From positions 62,001 through 126,000 of the forward strand of contig CAJXSN010000008.1 in NCBI GenBank assembly GCA_913060895.1: a stretch of 64,000 nucleotides of DNA, read 5' to 3'. The DNA comes from an uncultured Sphingomonadaceae bacterium (GTDB taxonomy: Bacteria > Pseudomonadota > Alphaproteobacteria > Sphingomonadales > Sphingomonadaceae). Positions 54,823 to 63,449 of this stretch are shown piece after piece; position 1 is the first letter of the stretch; every line of letters begins with the position of its first letter. The notes beneath the pieces were generated by a model that saw only the letters and a program-made list of their open reading frames with translations, was not told where the DNA came from and searched no databases. Both the position numbers and the translations under genes were made by a program.

Positions 54823-55722
54823 TCAGTCGAGCTTCAACGGGCAGCGCATCAGCCAGTCACTCACGGAACCGAAGGCTATGGTTTCAGCTGTCCCTTGATC
54901 CAAGTTCGGCACCGACGCGAGAATGCTCGACTTCAGCGCGTCGATCTCAGTCTCGAGCCGATCACCGCCGGCTCGCGAACCGAGCCTGAGCCTCCGCAGC
55001 CTTTCCGCGATTAGCCGGGTGACCTGCTCAAATGCCTCCGGAGCCATATTTCGAAGCTGCGACACCGCGTTCTGCGATTCCATACAAATGCGAAGCGCAT
55101 CATCGACGGCGTCGTCTAGTTCGCCGGCGTCGTCGAACCTTCGTTCAAGCTTGCGGCGGAGATTATCGGTCAAATTTTGGTTACTGTCGGCCATCTCGGC
55201 AACCTCTTCCTTGGTAGGCAAGGTTACTTGTGGACGGATGCGATTTCGGAGTTGAACACGTCGATCCCATGACACTAGGTCAAAGTCATCCTTGTCATGT
55301 ATTAGAATCTGGAAACCTGGGTCGACATAGGCAAGGTTTTTGGCGATTACCTCTGTGGTCTTTTTGAGCGCATGCTGAACGACCTCCCTGCTGTCGTGGG
55401 TCGGCACCGCCAAGATCCACCGCTTGATCTTATACGCCGCGAACATCGCTACAGCGCCTTTCGAAGTGTCGCAAAACTTCCCAATATCCGTGGTGATCTT
55501 CGACTTCTGCTTAACCGCTCGCTCGGACACACTGATAGGTTCCTCAACTGCGTAGCACTGGAACACCACCGACTTGTTTAGGCAGAAGTAGTCGAGCCCG
55601 CAGTCGCCTTTGTGCTTCGCAGGAACCTTTTGGACGTTCTCGTGCCCGTATTAATCCTGGAGCAGCCGAAGGACATGCGCCTCCCACTCATTTCCGTCCC
55701 ATGCCTCTATGTCCACGATCAC
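54823..55722 (-). pseudogene. ABC-3C nuclease-like effector with in-frame stop
   Basis: In one frame the strand reads MIVDIEAWDGNEWEAHVLRLLQD, then TAA (55651-55653), then YGHENVQKVPAKHKGDCGLDYF and a QCYA strand, then a coiled-coil C-terminus of 200 residues. The segments on both sides of the stop fit one restriction-nuclease-like domain: early helix, GLD acidic turn, QCY strand. The stop removes the link to the first helix. A GTG at 55569 could restart translation but would drop the acidic motif. The effector is therefore probably inactive. Confidence 0.75.
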
Positions 55723-56062
55723 CCGCGCTAGTTCCCATCACCCGTTGGGTCCAACTCGATCTACGACAGTGCGCAGGCGCCAAAAATGCAGATCGAAGCC
55801 CCCCTCAAGGCACTGTAGTGCGAATTTATTCTTTGGCAAACTGGATGTTTTTTCGCCGAAGGATCATTCTCTCAACGATTTATGTATATTCGCAACTCAG
55901 TCCCGACCCGATGAAAATATTCACTAGTTGACGCCGCCCCTAACGGCCCACTTTTTCGCTTTCGACCAAAACTCCGCCTGTTAATCTTGCCGGTCCCGGC
56001 CGACCATCGGTCGCTTTCAGGATCGAGGAGCCGCGCCAACTCAGATTCAAGCAGACGAAGCA
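55723..56062. other. Non-coding AT-rich gap upstream of ABC-3C genes
   Basis: These 340 bases separate the ABC-3C cassette from the ribbon-helix-helix gene. There is no credible gene. On the minus strand TTGCCA, then 16 bases, then TACAGT lies about 95 bases before the effector start and could be its promoter. The AT-rich composition, unlike the flanking transfer genes, suggests that this gap entered together with the cassette. Confidence 0.45.
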
Positions 56063-56497
56063 CTAGTCACCTTCGTCTCCCAGCTGTCCGCCGGGCATCT
56101 CGCGCGAGATTTCCTTCAGGAATCTATCGCCAGTAGCAAGTCGCTTGCCGAGGGTCTGCATAAAGCCTTCGAACCGTTCATTACCCTTGATCCGCGCCGA
56201 CTGTTTGCCGCTGTCTGGCAGCGGCGGCGTGATGGTCAGCCAAAACTGGACGAACAGCGAAAGCGTTTCGCCGAGGATGGCGACATCTTCGTCGAGTATG
56301 TCGAACTGGCGACCAAGCTTGTCGAGACGGCGCGACATGGCGGCTTCCAGCCGTTCGGTCGTGTCACCAGACAGAAAGGACGCCACCGCGGCCTCGATCA
56401 CTGCGGATTTGGAAACATTGCGGCGGAGCGCCAGGGCTTCGACCTGCTTCAGCAGATCGGGCGCGAAATAGACGTTCATACGGGTGCGAGTGGCCAT
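56063..56497 (-). CDS. Ribbon-helix-helix protein of the transfer cluster
   Basis: The protein is 144 residues from the ATG at 56497 (AGGGGAGA site). The N-terminus has a CopG-like ribbon-helix-helix (MNVYFAPDLLKQVEALALRRNVSKSAVIEAAV), the rest is helical, with a hydrophobic stretch (VQFWLTIT). Genes like this sit beside traG in related ICEs and may control relaxosome or coupling-protein expression. It starts 14 bases after the traG stop. Confidence 0.85.
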   Translation of the reverse strand: MATRTRMNVYFAPDLLKQVEALALRRNVSKSAVIEAAVASFLSGDTTERLEAAMSRRLDKLGRQFDILDEDVAILGETLSLFVQFWLTITPPLPDSGKQSARIKGNERFEGFMQTLGKRLATGDRFLKEISREMPGGQLGDEGD

Positions 56498-56511
56498 GGC
56501 TGTCTCCCCTC

Positions 56512-58518
56512 TCAAAGCTCGATGCCGTCGTTGGGGTCGAGTGACGCCTGCCGCGCCACCATGCGCATCCGCTGACGCATGGCTTGGGCCTTGCCGGCAT
56601 CGACGTCTGGCTCATCATCGAAGATGTCGAACTCCTGCGATGGGGATGGCGGTGGCGGAACGATTTCCTCGTGTTCGGGCAGTTCCGGCTCACGGCGGAT
56701 ACCGGCATTGGCGGGATCGCCATCGACCTCGCTCACGCTAGGCCCATTGGCGGCGGTTGCTGGTACGATAAGGCTCGTCCAGTCGTCTGACGGTGACGCG
56801 GTGATCTTCGTCAGCTGCTTACGCAGATCTGGCGGCGGCAACACCCGTTCCTGAAAGCGCGTGTCGGCGTAATAGCGCGCCTTGGCGGCGCGGATCGGCG
56901 GCACACCCGCCACCATGACAATCTCATCGGTGGGCGGTAGCTGCATGATTTCGCCCGGCGTCAGCAGCGGGCGAGCCGTTTCCTGTCGCGAGACCATGAG
57001 GTGCCCGAGCCAGGGCGCAAGTCTATGACCGGCATAGTTGGTGGAATCGCGCATTTCGGTGGCCGTGCCGAGCGCATCGCTGATCCGTTTGGCAGTGCGT
57101 TCATCGTTTGCGGCAAAGGCAACGCGCACATGGCAGTTGTCGAGAATGGCGTTGTTCTGACCATAGGCGCGCTCGATCTGGTTGAGCGATTGCGCGATCA
57201 GGAACGCTTTCAGTCCATAGCCGGCCATGAAAGCCAGCGCCGATTCAAAGAAATCCAACCGTCCGAGCGCCGGAAACTCGTCCAACATCAACAGGAGGCG
57301 ATGCCGTTTGCCGGCAGTTTCCAGTTCCTCGGTCAGCCGCCGCCCAACCTGGTTGAGGATCAGACGGATCAGTGGCTTGGTGCGGTTGATGTCGGATGGC
57401 GGTACGACGAGATAGAGGCTGACAGGGTCTTTCGCCCCGACCAGATCGGCGATGCACCAGTCACAACGTTCTGTCACGCGGGCCACGACCGGATCTCGGT
57501 ATAGACCGAGAAAAGACATGGCGGTCGACAGCACGCCGGATCGTTCGTTTTCGCTCTTGTTGAGCAGCTCGCGCGCCGACGAGGCGATAACGGGATGCAC
57601 CCCGGCTTCGCCCAGATGCGGCGTATCCATCATGGCGCGCAAGGTCGCCTCGACCGGGCGGCGCGGATCGGACAGGAAGCTCGCCACACCCGCCAGCGTC
57701 TTGTCCTTCTCGGCATAAAGGACATGCAGGATCGCGCCGACCAGCAGCGAATGGCTGGTTTTTTCCCAGTGGTTGCGTTTGTCGAGACTGCCTTCGGGAT
57801 CGACCAGAATATCCGCAATGTTCTGCACATCACGCACTTCCCATTCGCCCCGCCGGACTTCCAGCAATGGGTTGTAAGCTGCGGAAAGGACGTTGGTCGG
57901 ATCGAAGATCAGCACCCGGCCGTGACGCGAGCGAAAGCCCGCCGTCAGGTTCCAGTTCTCGCCTTTGATATCATGGACGATGCAGCTCCCTGGCCAGGTC
58001 AGCAGTGTCGGCACGACGAGACCGACACCCTTGCCCGATCGGGTGGGAGCGAAGCAAAGAACATGCTCAGGTCCGTCATGACGCAGATAGTCTTTGCTGT
58101 GGCGGCCCAGCACGACCCCATCGGGGCCGAGTAGCCCCGCCGCATGGATTTCCTTATCCTCGGCCCACCGGGCGGAACCATAGGTCGCGACGTTGCGCGC
58201 CTCGCGCGCCCGGATGATCGACATGAGCAAGGCGGCGGCGATGGCCATGACCGCGCCGGATGTGGCGATAATCGCACCCTCGGTGAAAATCCCAGGGGCA
58301 TAGGCATCAAAGGAAAACCACCACCATAAGAAGGCTGGAGGATAGTAGACAGGCCATCCCATGACATCGAACCACGGGTTGCCGAGCTGGGGTTGAAAAC
58401 CGAGGCGGAACGCTACCCATTCGGTTGCGGCCCAGACCGTCACCAGGACGATGGTGAACACGACAATGAGCGGGCCCCAGAGGATTCGGCCTCCACGCAT
58501 AAAAACTCCGATCGACAA
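56512..58518 (-). CDS. traG: TraG/VirD4 coupling protein
   Basis: The 668-residue ATPase has three N-terminal membrane segments (up to about residue 100), Walker A PTRSGKGVG near residue 172, and the Walker B segment LLMLDEFPALGRL near residue 417. It brings the relaxase-DNA complex to the transfer channel. A start six codons inside (58500) is possible. The C-terminal 130 residues are proline-rich and acidic. The relaxase gene lies 168 bases upstream. Confidence 0.95.
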   Translation of the reverse strand: MSIGVFMRGGRILWGPLIVVFTIVLVTVWAATEWVAFRLGFQPQLGNPWFDVMGWPVYYPPAFLWWWFSFDAYAPGIFTEGAIIATSGAVMAIAAALLMSIIRAREARNVATYGSARWAEDKEIHAAGLLGPDGVVLGRHSKDYLRHDGPEHVLCFAPTRSGKGVGLVVPTLLTWPGSCIVHDIKGENWNLTAGFRSRHGRVLIFDPTNVLSAAYNPLLEVRRGEWEVRDVQNIADILVDPEGSLDKRNHWEKTSHSLLVGAILHVLYAEKDKTLAGVASFLSDPRRPVEATLRAMMDTPHLGEAGVHPVIASSARELLNKSENERSGVLSTAMSFLGLYRDPVVARVTERCDWCIADLVGAKDPVSLYLVVPPSDINRTKPLIRLILNQVGRRLTEELETAGKRHRLLLMLDEFPALGRLDFFESALAFMAGYGLKAFLIAQSLNQIERAYGQNNAILDNCHVRVAFAANDERTAKRISDALGTATEMRDSTNYAGHRLAPWLGHLMVSRQETARPLLTPGEIMQLPPTDEIVMVAGVPPIRAAKARYYADTRFQERVLPPPDLRKQLTKITASPSDDWTSLIVPATAANGPSVSEVDGDPANAGIRREPELPEHEEIVPPPPSPSQEFDIFDDEPDVDAGKAQAMRQRMRMVARQASLDPNDGIEL

Positions 58519-58686
58519 GAGAGACGAAGCCGATCAGAGAATAGGCAATTCGCGGGAAGCAACAGGAAAGGTCGAGCCGAAGCGGTGTCGGATACCATCG
58601 GCGGCTAATCGGATGGGTCAGTTCAAGGGCGGTTTCCTCTCCGGCGGAACCAGAGCAATTTGCACAGCCCGAAGGCCAGCCAAGGA

Positions 58687-60738
58687 TTAGACCCCCAATC
58701 CTCGCTGCCGCCCTAACTGCCAAGATACCGATTGCCCCTGCACGACGCCCATCACCTCCCGGCCAAGCTGGCGGTCGATGACGGGCCGCCATGGCACAAG
58801 CGTGAACTCATGACTCTTCTCGACCACTGCAAATTTGCCGCTGGATAGCTGCGCGGTCCCCGTGAACTTGCCGCTGACATTCTCGCCATCGGCAGCCACG
58901 CGGAACGGCAACCCCTTGCCCTCGGCCATTTCAGCGCCAACCCGCGCTACGTCCCGTTCGCGCAGATTGGCAAGCAGGTTTCGCCGATAGAGGATGCGGC
59001 CTTCGCGGCTTCGGGTGGCGTCGCCTTGTTCGATGTGATGTTCACGGCGCTGATCCATCGCCTCGCGCACCTGCTGTCCGAACCCTGCTGGTGCAAGATC
59101 CGAGGCATCCGGCGTCACCAGCCGCCGATCAAGCCAGGTCGCGCCATCGGCACCAATCTGCTTTTCCAGCTCAACCGTCGAGACGACACGGATGTTTGCT
59201 TGCCGGTTGCGACCGGCATCATAGGTCGCGGCCCGGCTCTCAAAGTCCTCGGGGATGCGCCATCGGTCGGCGTCGATCCGCTCGACGATCCCGGCGCGGC
59301 GCAGCGCCTCCAGCCGCCGGACATGGGAATCCACATAGCCTTCATAATCCCCGCCCGGCACGCGCCCCTCGAACCTGGCCTGTTCGAGATGACGGCTCGG
59401 CCGATAGAGGCCGTCTTCGACGATGGTCGATATAGTTCGATCTGATGGACGCCCTACCGTATCGGCGGGACCGACCTCGATAATGCTGCCGATCCGGGCG
59501 TCCTCGACGCGCGTGGGGTCGATGCCGGGAACATGATGCGTGCGCCCGTCGATCCCGTCCACCACCAGGGTCAGGTTCTCGCCCATCTCGTCAGTGAGAT
59601 ATTTGTCAACGACGCGACCTGTGATCGGGACCGTTGGGGCTGCATCGTGGAGCTGGAAGGTCATCGGGTCACGCTCCAGCCCATCAGCCTTCAGCGCCTT
59701 GTGCATGTTGCGGATGATGTCGCCGCGCTCGCCCAGTTCGCGCAGCGCCGATTCCATCTTCGCATTGAGCTCCCAGACGCCGGGCGCGTGTTCGGTGGCA
59801 AGCCCCATCTTCTCCAGTCTGGCGAGACGGCGCAGGCGTAGGGTCCGGTTGAACTGACGGCGGGGATCGTCGGGCTCAAAGCCCAGGTCGAGCAATCGGT
59901 CGTCTGCCTCCGCCGTCATCGCCCGATCGATGCGGGTGAAACGGTCCTGGTCGATCTCCGCCGACAGCTTGCGGGACTGCTCGATCTCGGTGACGGGGCC
60001 AAGCTCCAGCGTGGTCAACTCGCTCGCCCGCTCGCGGATACCGTTGGCGAGATAATCGCCATTGATGACGAGATCGTCGCCTTTGTCGTCACGGCCATTG
60101 ACGATGACATGCACATGGGGCTGGCCAGTGTTGTAGTGATTGACCGCCACCCAATCGAGCCGGGTGCCAAGGTCGGCCTCGATGCTCTTCATCAGATCGC
60201 GGGTGTGTTCGCTCAGATCGGTGAGATCCACGCCATCTTCGGGCGAGACGATGAACCGGAACTGGTGGCGATCATCCTTGCCGCGATCAAGGAAAGCCTC
60301 GCCATCGGCGCGATCGTCATTCGCGGAATAGAGCTGACCGCGCTCGCCATCACGCGATGTCCCATCCCTCTGGATATAGCGTAGATGGGCGGCGGCTTTA
60401 CCGTTCTTCCCGGCCTGCTGGACATAGCGAGTTTTGACGACAACGCGGCGCACTCCCACCGTGCTGTGACGCCATCCACCCGACAGGCTGCGGGCGCGGA
60501 CAAAGACCGCGCCGCGCCCCCGTTTGATACCGGGCCCACCGGCACCTCCTGACGCCTTCCCACTCTTTCCGGCCTTGCCGGTGCCGGGGCGGGAAGAATA
60601 TCTGGAATGGGCGTCGCCCTGCTGGCGGGCGAGCTTTTTCGCCTGCGTCAGAAAGCTCTTGGCCTTGCCCGCCTTCGGCGTGTCGGATCGGATGCGGCCG
60701 GGCTTCGGGCGGAAGCGGTTCTCATCATCGGCGCTCAT
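58687..60738 (-). CDS. DUF3363 relaxase (VirD2-like)
   Basis: The 683-residue protein has a basic N-terminus (residues 1-100), then a relaxase core with the three-histidine HxH metal site in NHYNTGQPHVHVIVNG (H201, H208, H210) and Y137 in GQLYSAN as a possible nicking tyrosine. The DUF3363 part follows from about residue 330. It starts DNA transfer by nicking oriT. It is preceded by an inverted repeat just upstream. Confidence 0.93.
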   Translation of the reverse strand: MSADDENRFRPKPGRIRSDTPKAGKAKSFLTQAKKLARQQGDAHSRYSSRPGTGKAGKSGKASGGAGGPGIKRGRGAVFVRARSLSGGWRHSTVGVRRVVVKTRYVQQAGKNGKAAAHLRYIQRDGTSRDGERGQLYSANDDRADGEAFLDRGKDDRHQFRFIVSPEDGVDLTDLSEHTRDLMKSIEADLGTRLDWVAVNHYNTGQPHVHVIVNGRDDKGDDLVINGDYLANGIRERASELTTLELGPVTEIEQSRKLSAEIDQDRFTRIDRAMTAEADDRLLDLGFEPDDPRRQFNRTLRLRRLARLEKMGLATEHAPGVWELNAKMESALRELGERGDIIRNMHKALKADGLERDPMTFQLHDAAPTVPITGRVVDKYLTDEMGENLTLVVDGIDGRTHHVPGIDPTRVEDARIGSIIEVGPADTVGRPSDRTISTIVEDGLYRPSRHLEQARFEGRVPGGDYEGYVDSHVRRLEALRRAGIVERIDADRWRIPEDFESRAATYDAGRNRQANIRVVSTVELEKQIGADGATWLDRRLVTPDASDLAPAGFGQQVREAMDQRREHHIEQGDATRSREGRILYRRNLLANLRERDVARVGAEMAEGKGLPFRVAADGENVSGKFTGTAQLSSGKFAVVEKSHEFTLVPWRPVIDRQLGREVMGVVQGQSVSWQLGRQRGLGV

Positions 60739-61051
60739 GGCCGCAATCCGGGACCGTTTTGCTGAAAATCGGTCATTACACCGCCGTAGTGCCGGTCAAA
60801 ACCCAGCAAAGACAAGGGATTGCGAACAATCGCGGCACGCGATGCCCAAAACCGTGGTGCCGCCTGCGGCCCCGCTAACCAGTGTGCAGACAACAAGAAT
60901 TTCCCGAACTGGCCCGGTGGAGTGCCATGTTCTTTTATCTTGCCCTCCGCCCTTCCTTCCCTTTTTGCCCTTCCTGCCGGGAATGCTGCCAGGCGCAAAT
61001 CGGCCTGACTGAACACCGGAACCGGACCGAAAGAGCGCGGGAACGCCATGC
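60739..61051 (-). other. Candidate oriT region between relaxase and transglycosylase
   Basis: The 313-base gap contains the inverted repeat GACCGTTTT-gctg-AAAA-t-CGGTC (60752-60774), 14 bases before the relaxase start, and a pyrimidine-rich stretch leading to CCTTCCTG-CCGG (60969-60980), which resembles the IncP-type nick sequence ATCCTG-C (known for RP4). A 106-codon open frame (60735-61055, minus) fits exactly, with 4-base overlaps at both ends, but its composition is unconvincing. Confidence 0.45.
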
Positions 61052-61762
61052 TCATGGCGCATCCCGATCGCTCGCGCGGGCCACGAAAATGTTGCCGCCC
61101 TGCGGTTCCGCATCAACAGGATCGCGCACCGGAACGGATGCGCGGGCATCGCGGGGCGGCTGGCTGGCCGCAGCCCCATTGCTGCGGAATTGCATGACGA
61201 ACAGCGGAGCCACACGCCAGTCCGGTGGTGGCGGCGGCACGCTTGTCGGCGCATCGGGCGCAGCCGCGCCGCCGAAAAGCGGTGCAAGCGTGGCTATATA
61301 GGCCCGCGTCTCGGCGGGCAGAACGCGGCCTGTCGCGAGATGCTCGTCATAGCGACCGGGACCAGCATTGTAGGCGGCAAGCATCGCCGCCGCATTGCCG
61401 TAGCGGTCCCACATCTCACGCAGATAAGCTGTCCCCGCAAAGATGTTGTCACGAGGATCATAAGGATCACGGCCGAGACCATAGCGGATGCGCAAGCTCG
61501 TCCATGTACCGGGCATCACCTGCATCAATCCCATCGCGCCCGCCGCCGATACGGCGCGCACATCACCCGCGCTTTCCACGCGTAGAACAGCGCCAATCCA
61601 GTGCTCTGGAATGCCGAAGCGCTGTGACGCTTCGGCAATGAACCCAGCATGCGGATGCGCAGAAACAGGCGCAGGTTTCGGCGTCACCTGAGCAGCCGCG
61701 TGCGTCCCGCCGCTGCCAAGTGACAGCAAGGCCGTGAAGAGAAGAAGGGCAGGGGATCGCAT
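61052..61762 (-). CDS. Lytic transglycosylase of the transfer system
   Basis: The 236-residue exported protein has a signal peptide (residues 1-23) and a C-type lysozyme-like SLT domain: catalytic E in VLRVESAGDVRAVS, then GAMGLMQVMPGTW and AAYNAGPGRYD. It cuts peptidoglycan to let the channel through. The proline-rich C-terminus is probably disordered. The start is 4 bases from the DUF736 stop. Confidence 0.93.
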   Translation of the reverse strand: MRSPALLLFTALLSLGSGGTHAAAQVTPKPAPVSAHPHAGFIAEASQRFGIPEHWIGAVLRVESAGDVRAVSAAGAMGLMQVMPGTWTSLRIRYGLGRDPYDPRDNIFAGTAYLREMWDRYGNAAAMLAAYNAGPGRYDEHLATGRVLPAETRAYIATLAPLFGGAAAPDAPTSVPPPPPDWRVAPLFVMQFRSNGAAASQPPRDARASVPVRDPVDAEPQGGNIFVARASDRDAP

Positions 61763-61766
61763 GATC

Positions 61767-62102
61767 TCAGTCCCGATCTTCGCGTTGGCGCGGACGGGTC
61801 CAGTGCAGTGACCAGGACGTGCCCGCATCACCGTCACGGAACAGGTTGGCGCGGATCGGTTGCGGCAAGGCGGGATCGTCGAGCAGCACCGAAAGATATT
61901 TGCCGGCCTTCTCGCCGGTGCGTGTCCAGGCTGCGCCAACCTCCGGACCATCGGCATCGCCGTAATGAATGCGATAGGCTGGCGCGTTTTCGGCATCCGA
62001 ATGCTCCGCAGGAACAATGATGAGTTCGCGGGAGAGCGTGAGGGTATGAATGCGCCCGGTAAAGCCGGTTTCATCGCGCGTGAACTGTCCGATCTGTGGC
62101 AT
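61767..62102 (-). CDS. DUF736 protein
   Basis: The 111-residue protein matches DUF736 (MPQIGQFTRDETGFTGRIHTL, then AWTRTGEKAGKYLSVLLDDP), a family encoded in transfer regions of ICEs and plasmids. No catalytic residue is apparent. It starts 35 bases after the traF stop. The role in conjugation is unknown. Confidence 0.9.
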   Translation of the reverse strand: MPQIGQFTRDETGFTGRIHTLTLSRELIIVPAEHSDAENAPAYRIHYGDADGPEVGAAWTRTGEKAGKYLSVLLDDPALPQPIRANLFRDGDAGTSWSLHWTRPRQREDRD

Positions 62103-62137
62103 GACAAGTCTCCTGTGGTTGATGTTTAGGGGTGGTT

Positions 62138-62683
62138 TCAGTGCGTGGCCGGGCGCCATTGGTAGCGGCCATCGCCTTCCCCATCGGTCCAGAGCGGCAG
62201 CGCCCGGCCAATGATGGAACTGGCGGGAACAGGTCCGAAGTAACGGCCATCCAGGCTGTCACGGACTTGCCCATTCATGAGGAAGAGTTCGCCGTCGCGG
62301 ATGATGCGGCAGCCCTGCCAGACCGGCAGATCGCGGCCCAGACGGTCGCGCTCCAGCGCGTCGCCCATTTCCACGTTATCGACGGTGATGGTCGCGCCTC
62401 TGCGGCAGACGCGTTGTCCCGGCAGACCGAGAACGCGCTTCAGGAGCGGCACACCGCGACCGATATAGCCGCGCTCGACCATGAACTGCTCCAGCGATTC
62501 GGGCGGCATGAGGGCGACCAGTTCGGGCACTTCGAGCGCATTGGCGGGTTCAACGGTGTAGAAACCTATGGGCGCGCTGGCTGTGGCGTTCCAGATCAAC
62601 CGGGTCGGCAGATCGGCGACGGATGTGGCGATAAGACTGGCAGCGGCCAGCGACGCCGCCGCGAAGATATGGCGGCGGCTCAT
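62138..62683 (-). CDS. traF: TraF, S26-type signal peptidase
   Basis: The 181-residue membrane protease has one N-terminal anchor, the catalytic serine in SAPIGFYTVEP, and the catalytic lysine in LLKRVLGLPGQRV, typical of TraF, which cyclises the TrbC pilin in related systems. The start at 62683 overlaps the DUF2840 stop by 4 bases. Confidence 0.92.
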   Translation of the reverse strand: MSRRHIFAAASLAAASLIATSVADLPTRLIWNATASAPIGFYTVEPANALEVPELVALMPPESLEQFMVERGYIGRGVPLLKRVLGLPGQRVCRRGATITVDNVEMGDALERDRLGRDLPVWQGCRIIRDGELFLMNGQVRDSLDGRYFGPVPASSIIGRALPLWTDGEGDGRYQWRPATH

Positions 62684-63198
62684 GGCGCGATCCTCCGGCG
62701 GCCGATCCACGCGGCATGCCGCTCTGCGGTGTAGGGATTTGGTTCCTGACCGGCGCTCAGACGGTTATGGACGTGCCGCCAGTAATCCGGCGATGCGTCA
62801 GCGGGATCGACGCTAAGTGCCTCCACGGCGTCGATCACGGCCAGCGCCCGCTGTACCTTTGGCCAGCCATTGATCCGCAACAGGATCTCGCCGCCGGGGC
62901 GAACGAAGGGAACTGTCTGGAATGGTTCGCCGCGTCCGATGGCGCGCAGGATGTCGAGACGCGAAACGATGGTGCCGTAGTCGTTGGAGGCCCAACGAAC
63001 GAAAGCGAAGATGCTCTCGGGTGCGAAACCGACGATGCTGCGACGGCGGTCGATGATCTGCTCAAAGCTCTTGCGGCCGAAACGTATCCAGTGCTCGACC
63101 TTCAGCTTCTGGAAGGTCAGATCGACCAATGTGGTTAAGGGCGCTGGCCCGTCCGGGAGCGGACGGCCATGCGCATGGCATGCCATCTTTGCGGTCAT
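62680..63198 (-). CDS. DUF2840 protein
   Basis: The 172-residue protein matches DUF2840, encoded next to traF in this class of ICE. A central RFGRKSFEQIIDRRRSIVGF and a C-terminal ASPDYWRHVHNRL segment are typical. No known motif or signal peptide is seen. Overlaps of 4 bases with both neighbours place it in the operon. Function unknown. Confidence 0.88.
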   Translation of the reverse strand: MTAKMACHAHGRPLPDGPAPLTTLVDLTFQKLKVEHWIRFGRKSFEQIIDRRRSIVGFAPESIFAFVRWASNDYGTIVSRLDILRAIGRGEPFQTVPFVRPGGEILLRINGWPKVQRALAVIDAVEALSVDPADASPDYWRHVHNRLSAGQEPNPYTAERHAAWIGRRRIAP

Positions 63199-63449
63199 GG
63201 TCGATCTCCTTCGGAGGGTGGAAACTCGCGATCGAGCAGTTCGCGGAGCATGACGGCGACGGTGTTACCGCGCCGGAAGGCGGCGACCTTGATGCGCCCA
63301 CGCAGTTCGGGGGTGATGTCGATGGTCAGGCGGGCGGTGAATGCCGCGCCGGCACCTTTGCCGGTTGGCGGCGCATCCGCTGCCCGGATCCAGCTATCGG
63401 GATCGCCCGGACGTGATGCAAAACGGACCTTGGCGGGAGGACGTGTCAT
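63195..63449 (-). CDS. Ribbon-helix-helix partner of ParA
   Basis: The 84-residue protein has a basic, disordered N-terminus and a C-terminal ribbon-helix-helix (TARLTIDITPELRGRIKVAAFRR). Overlap with parA by 4 bases and small size suggest that it is the DNA-binding partner (ParG/ParB-like) of the ParA ATPase, helping to maintain or regulate the element. No centromere repeats are visible in the window. Confidence 0.8.
   Translation of the reverse strand: MTRPPAKVRFASRPGDPDSWIRAADAPPTGKGAGAAFTARLTIDITPELRGRIKVAAFRRGNTVAVMLRELLDREFPPSEGDRP

Noticed and set aside
60735-61055. Gene of 106 codons between relaxase and transglycosylase
   Set aside because: It fits the gap with 4-base overlaps, but its product has no motif, and the DNA has pyrimidine-rich and inverted-repeat structure better explained by an origin of transfer; kept only as a note.
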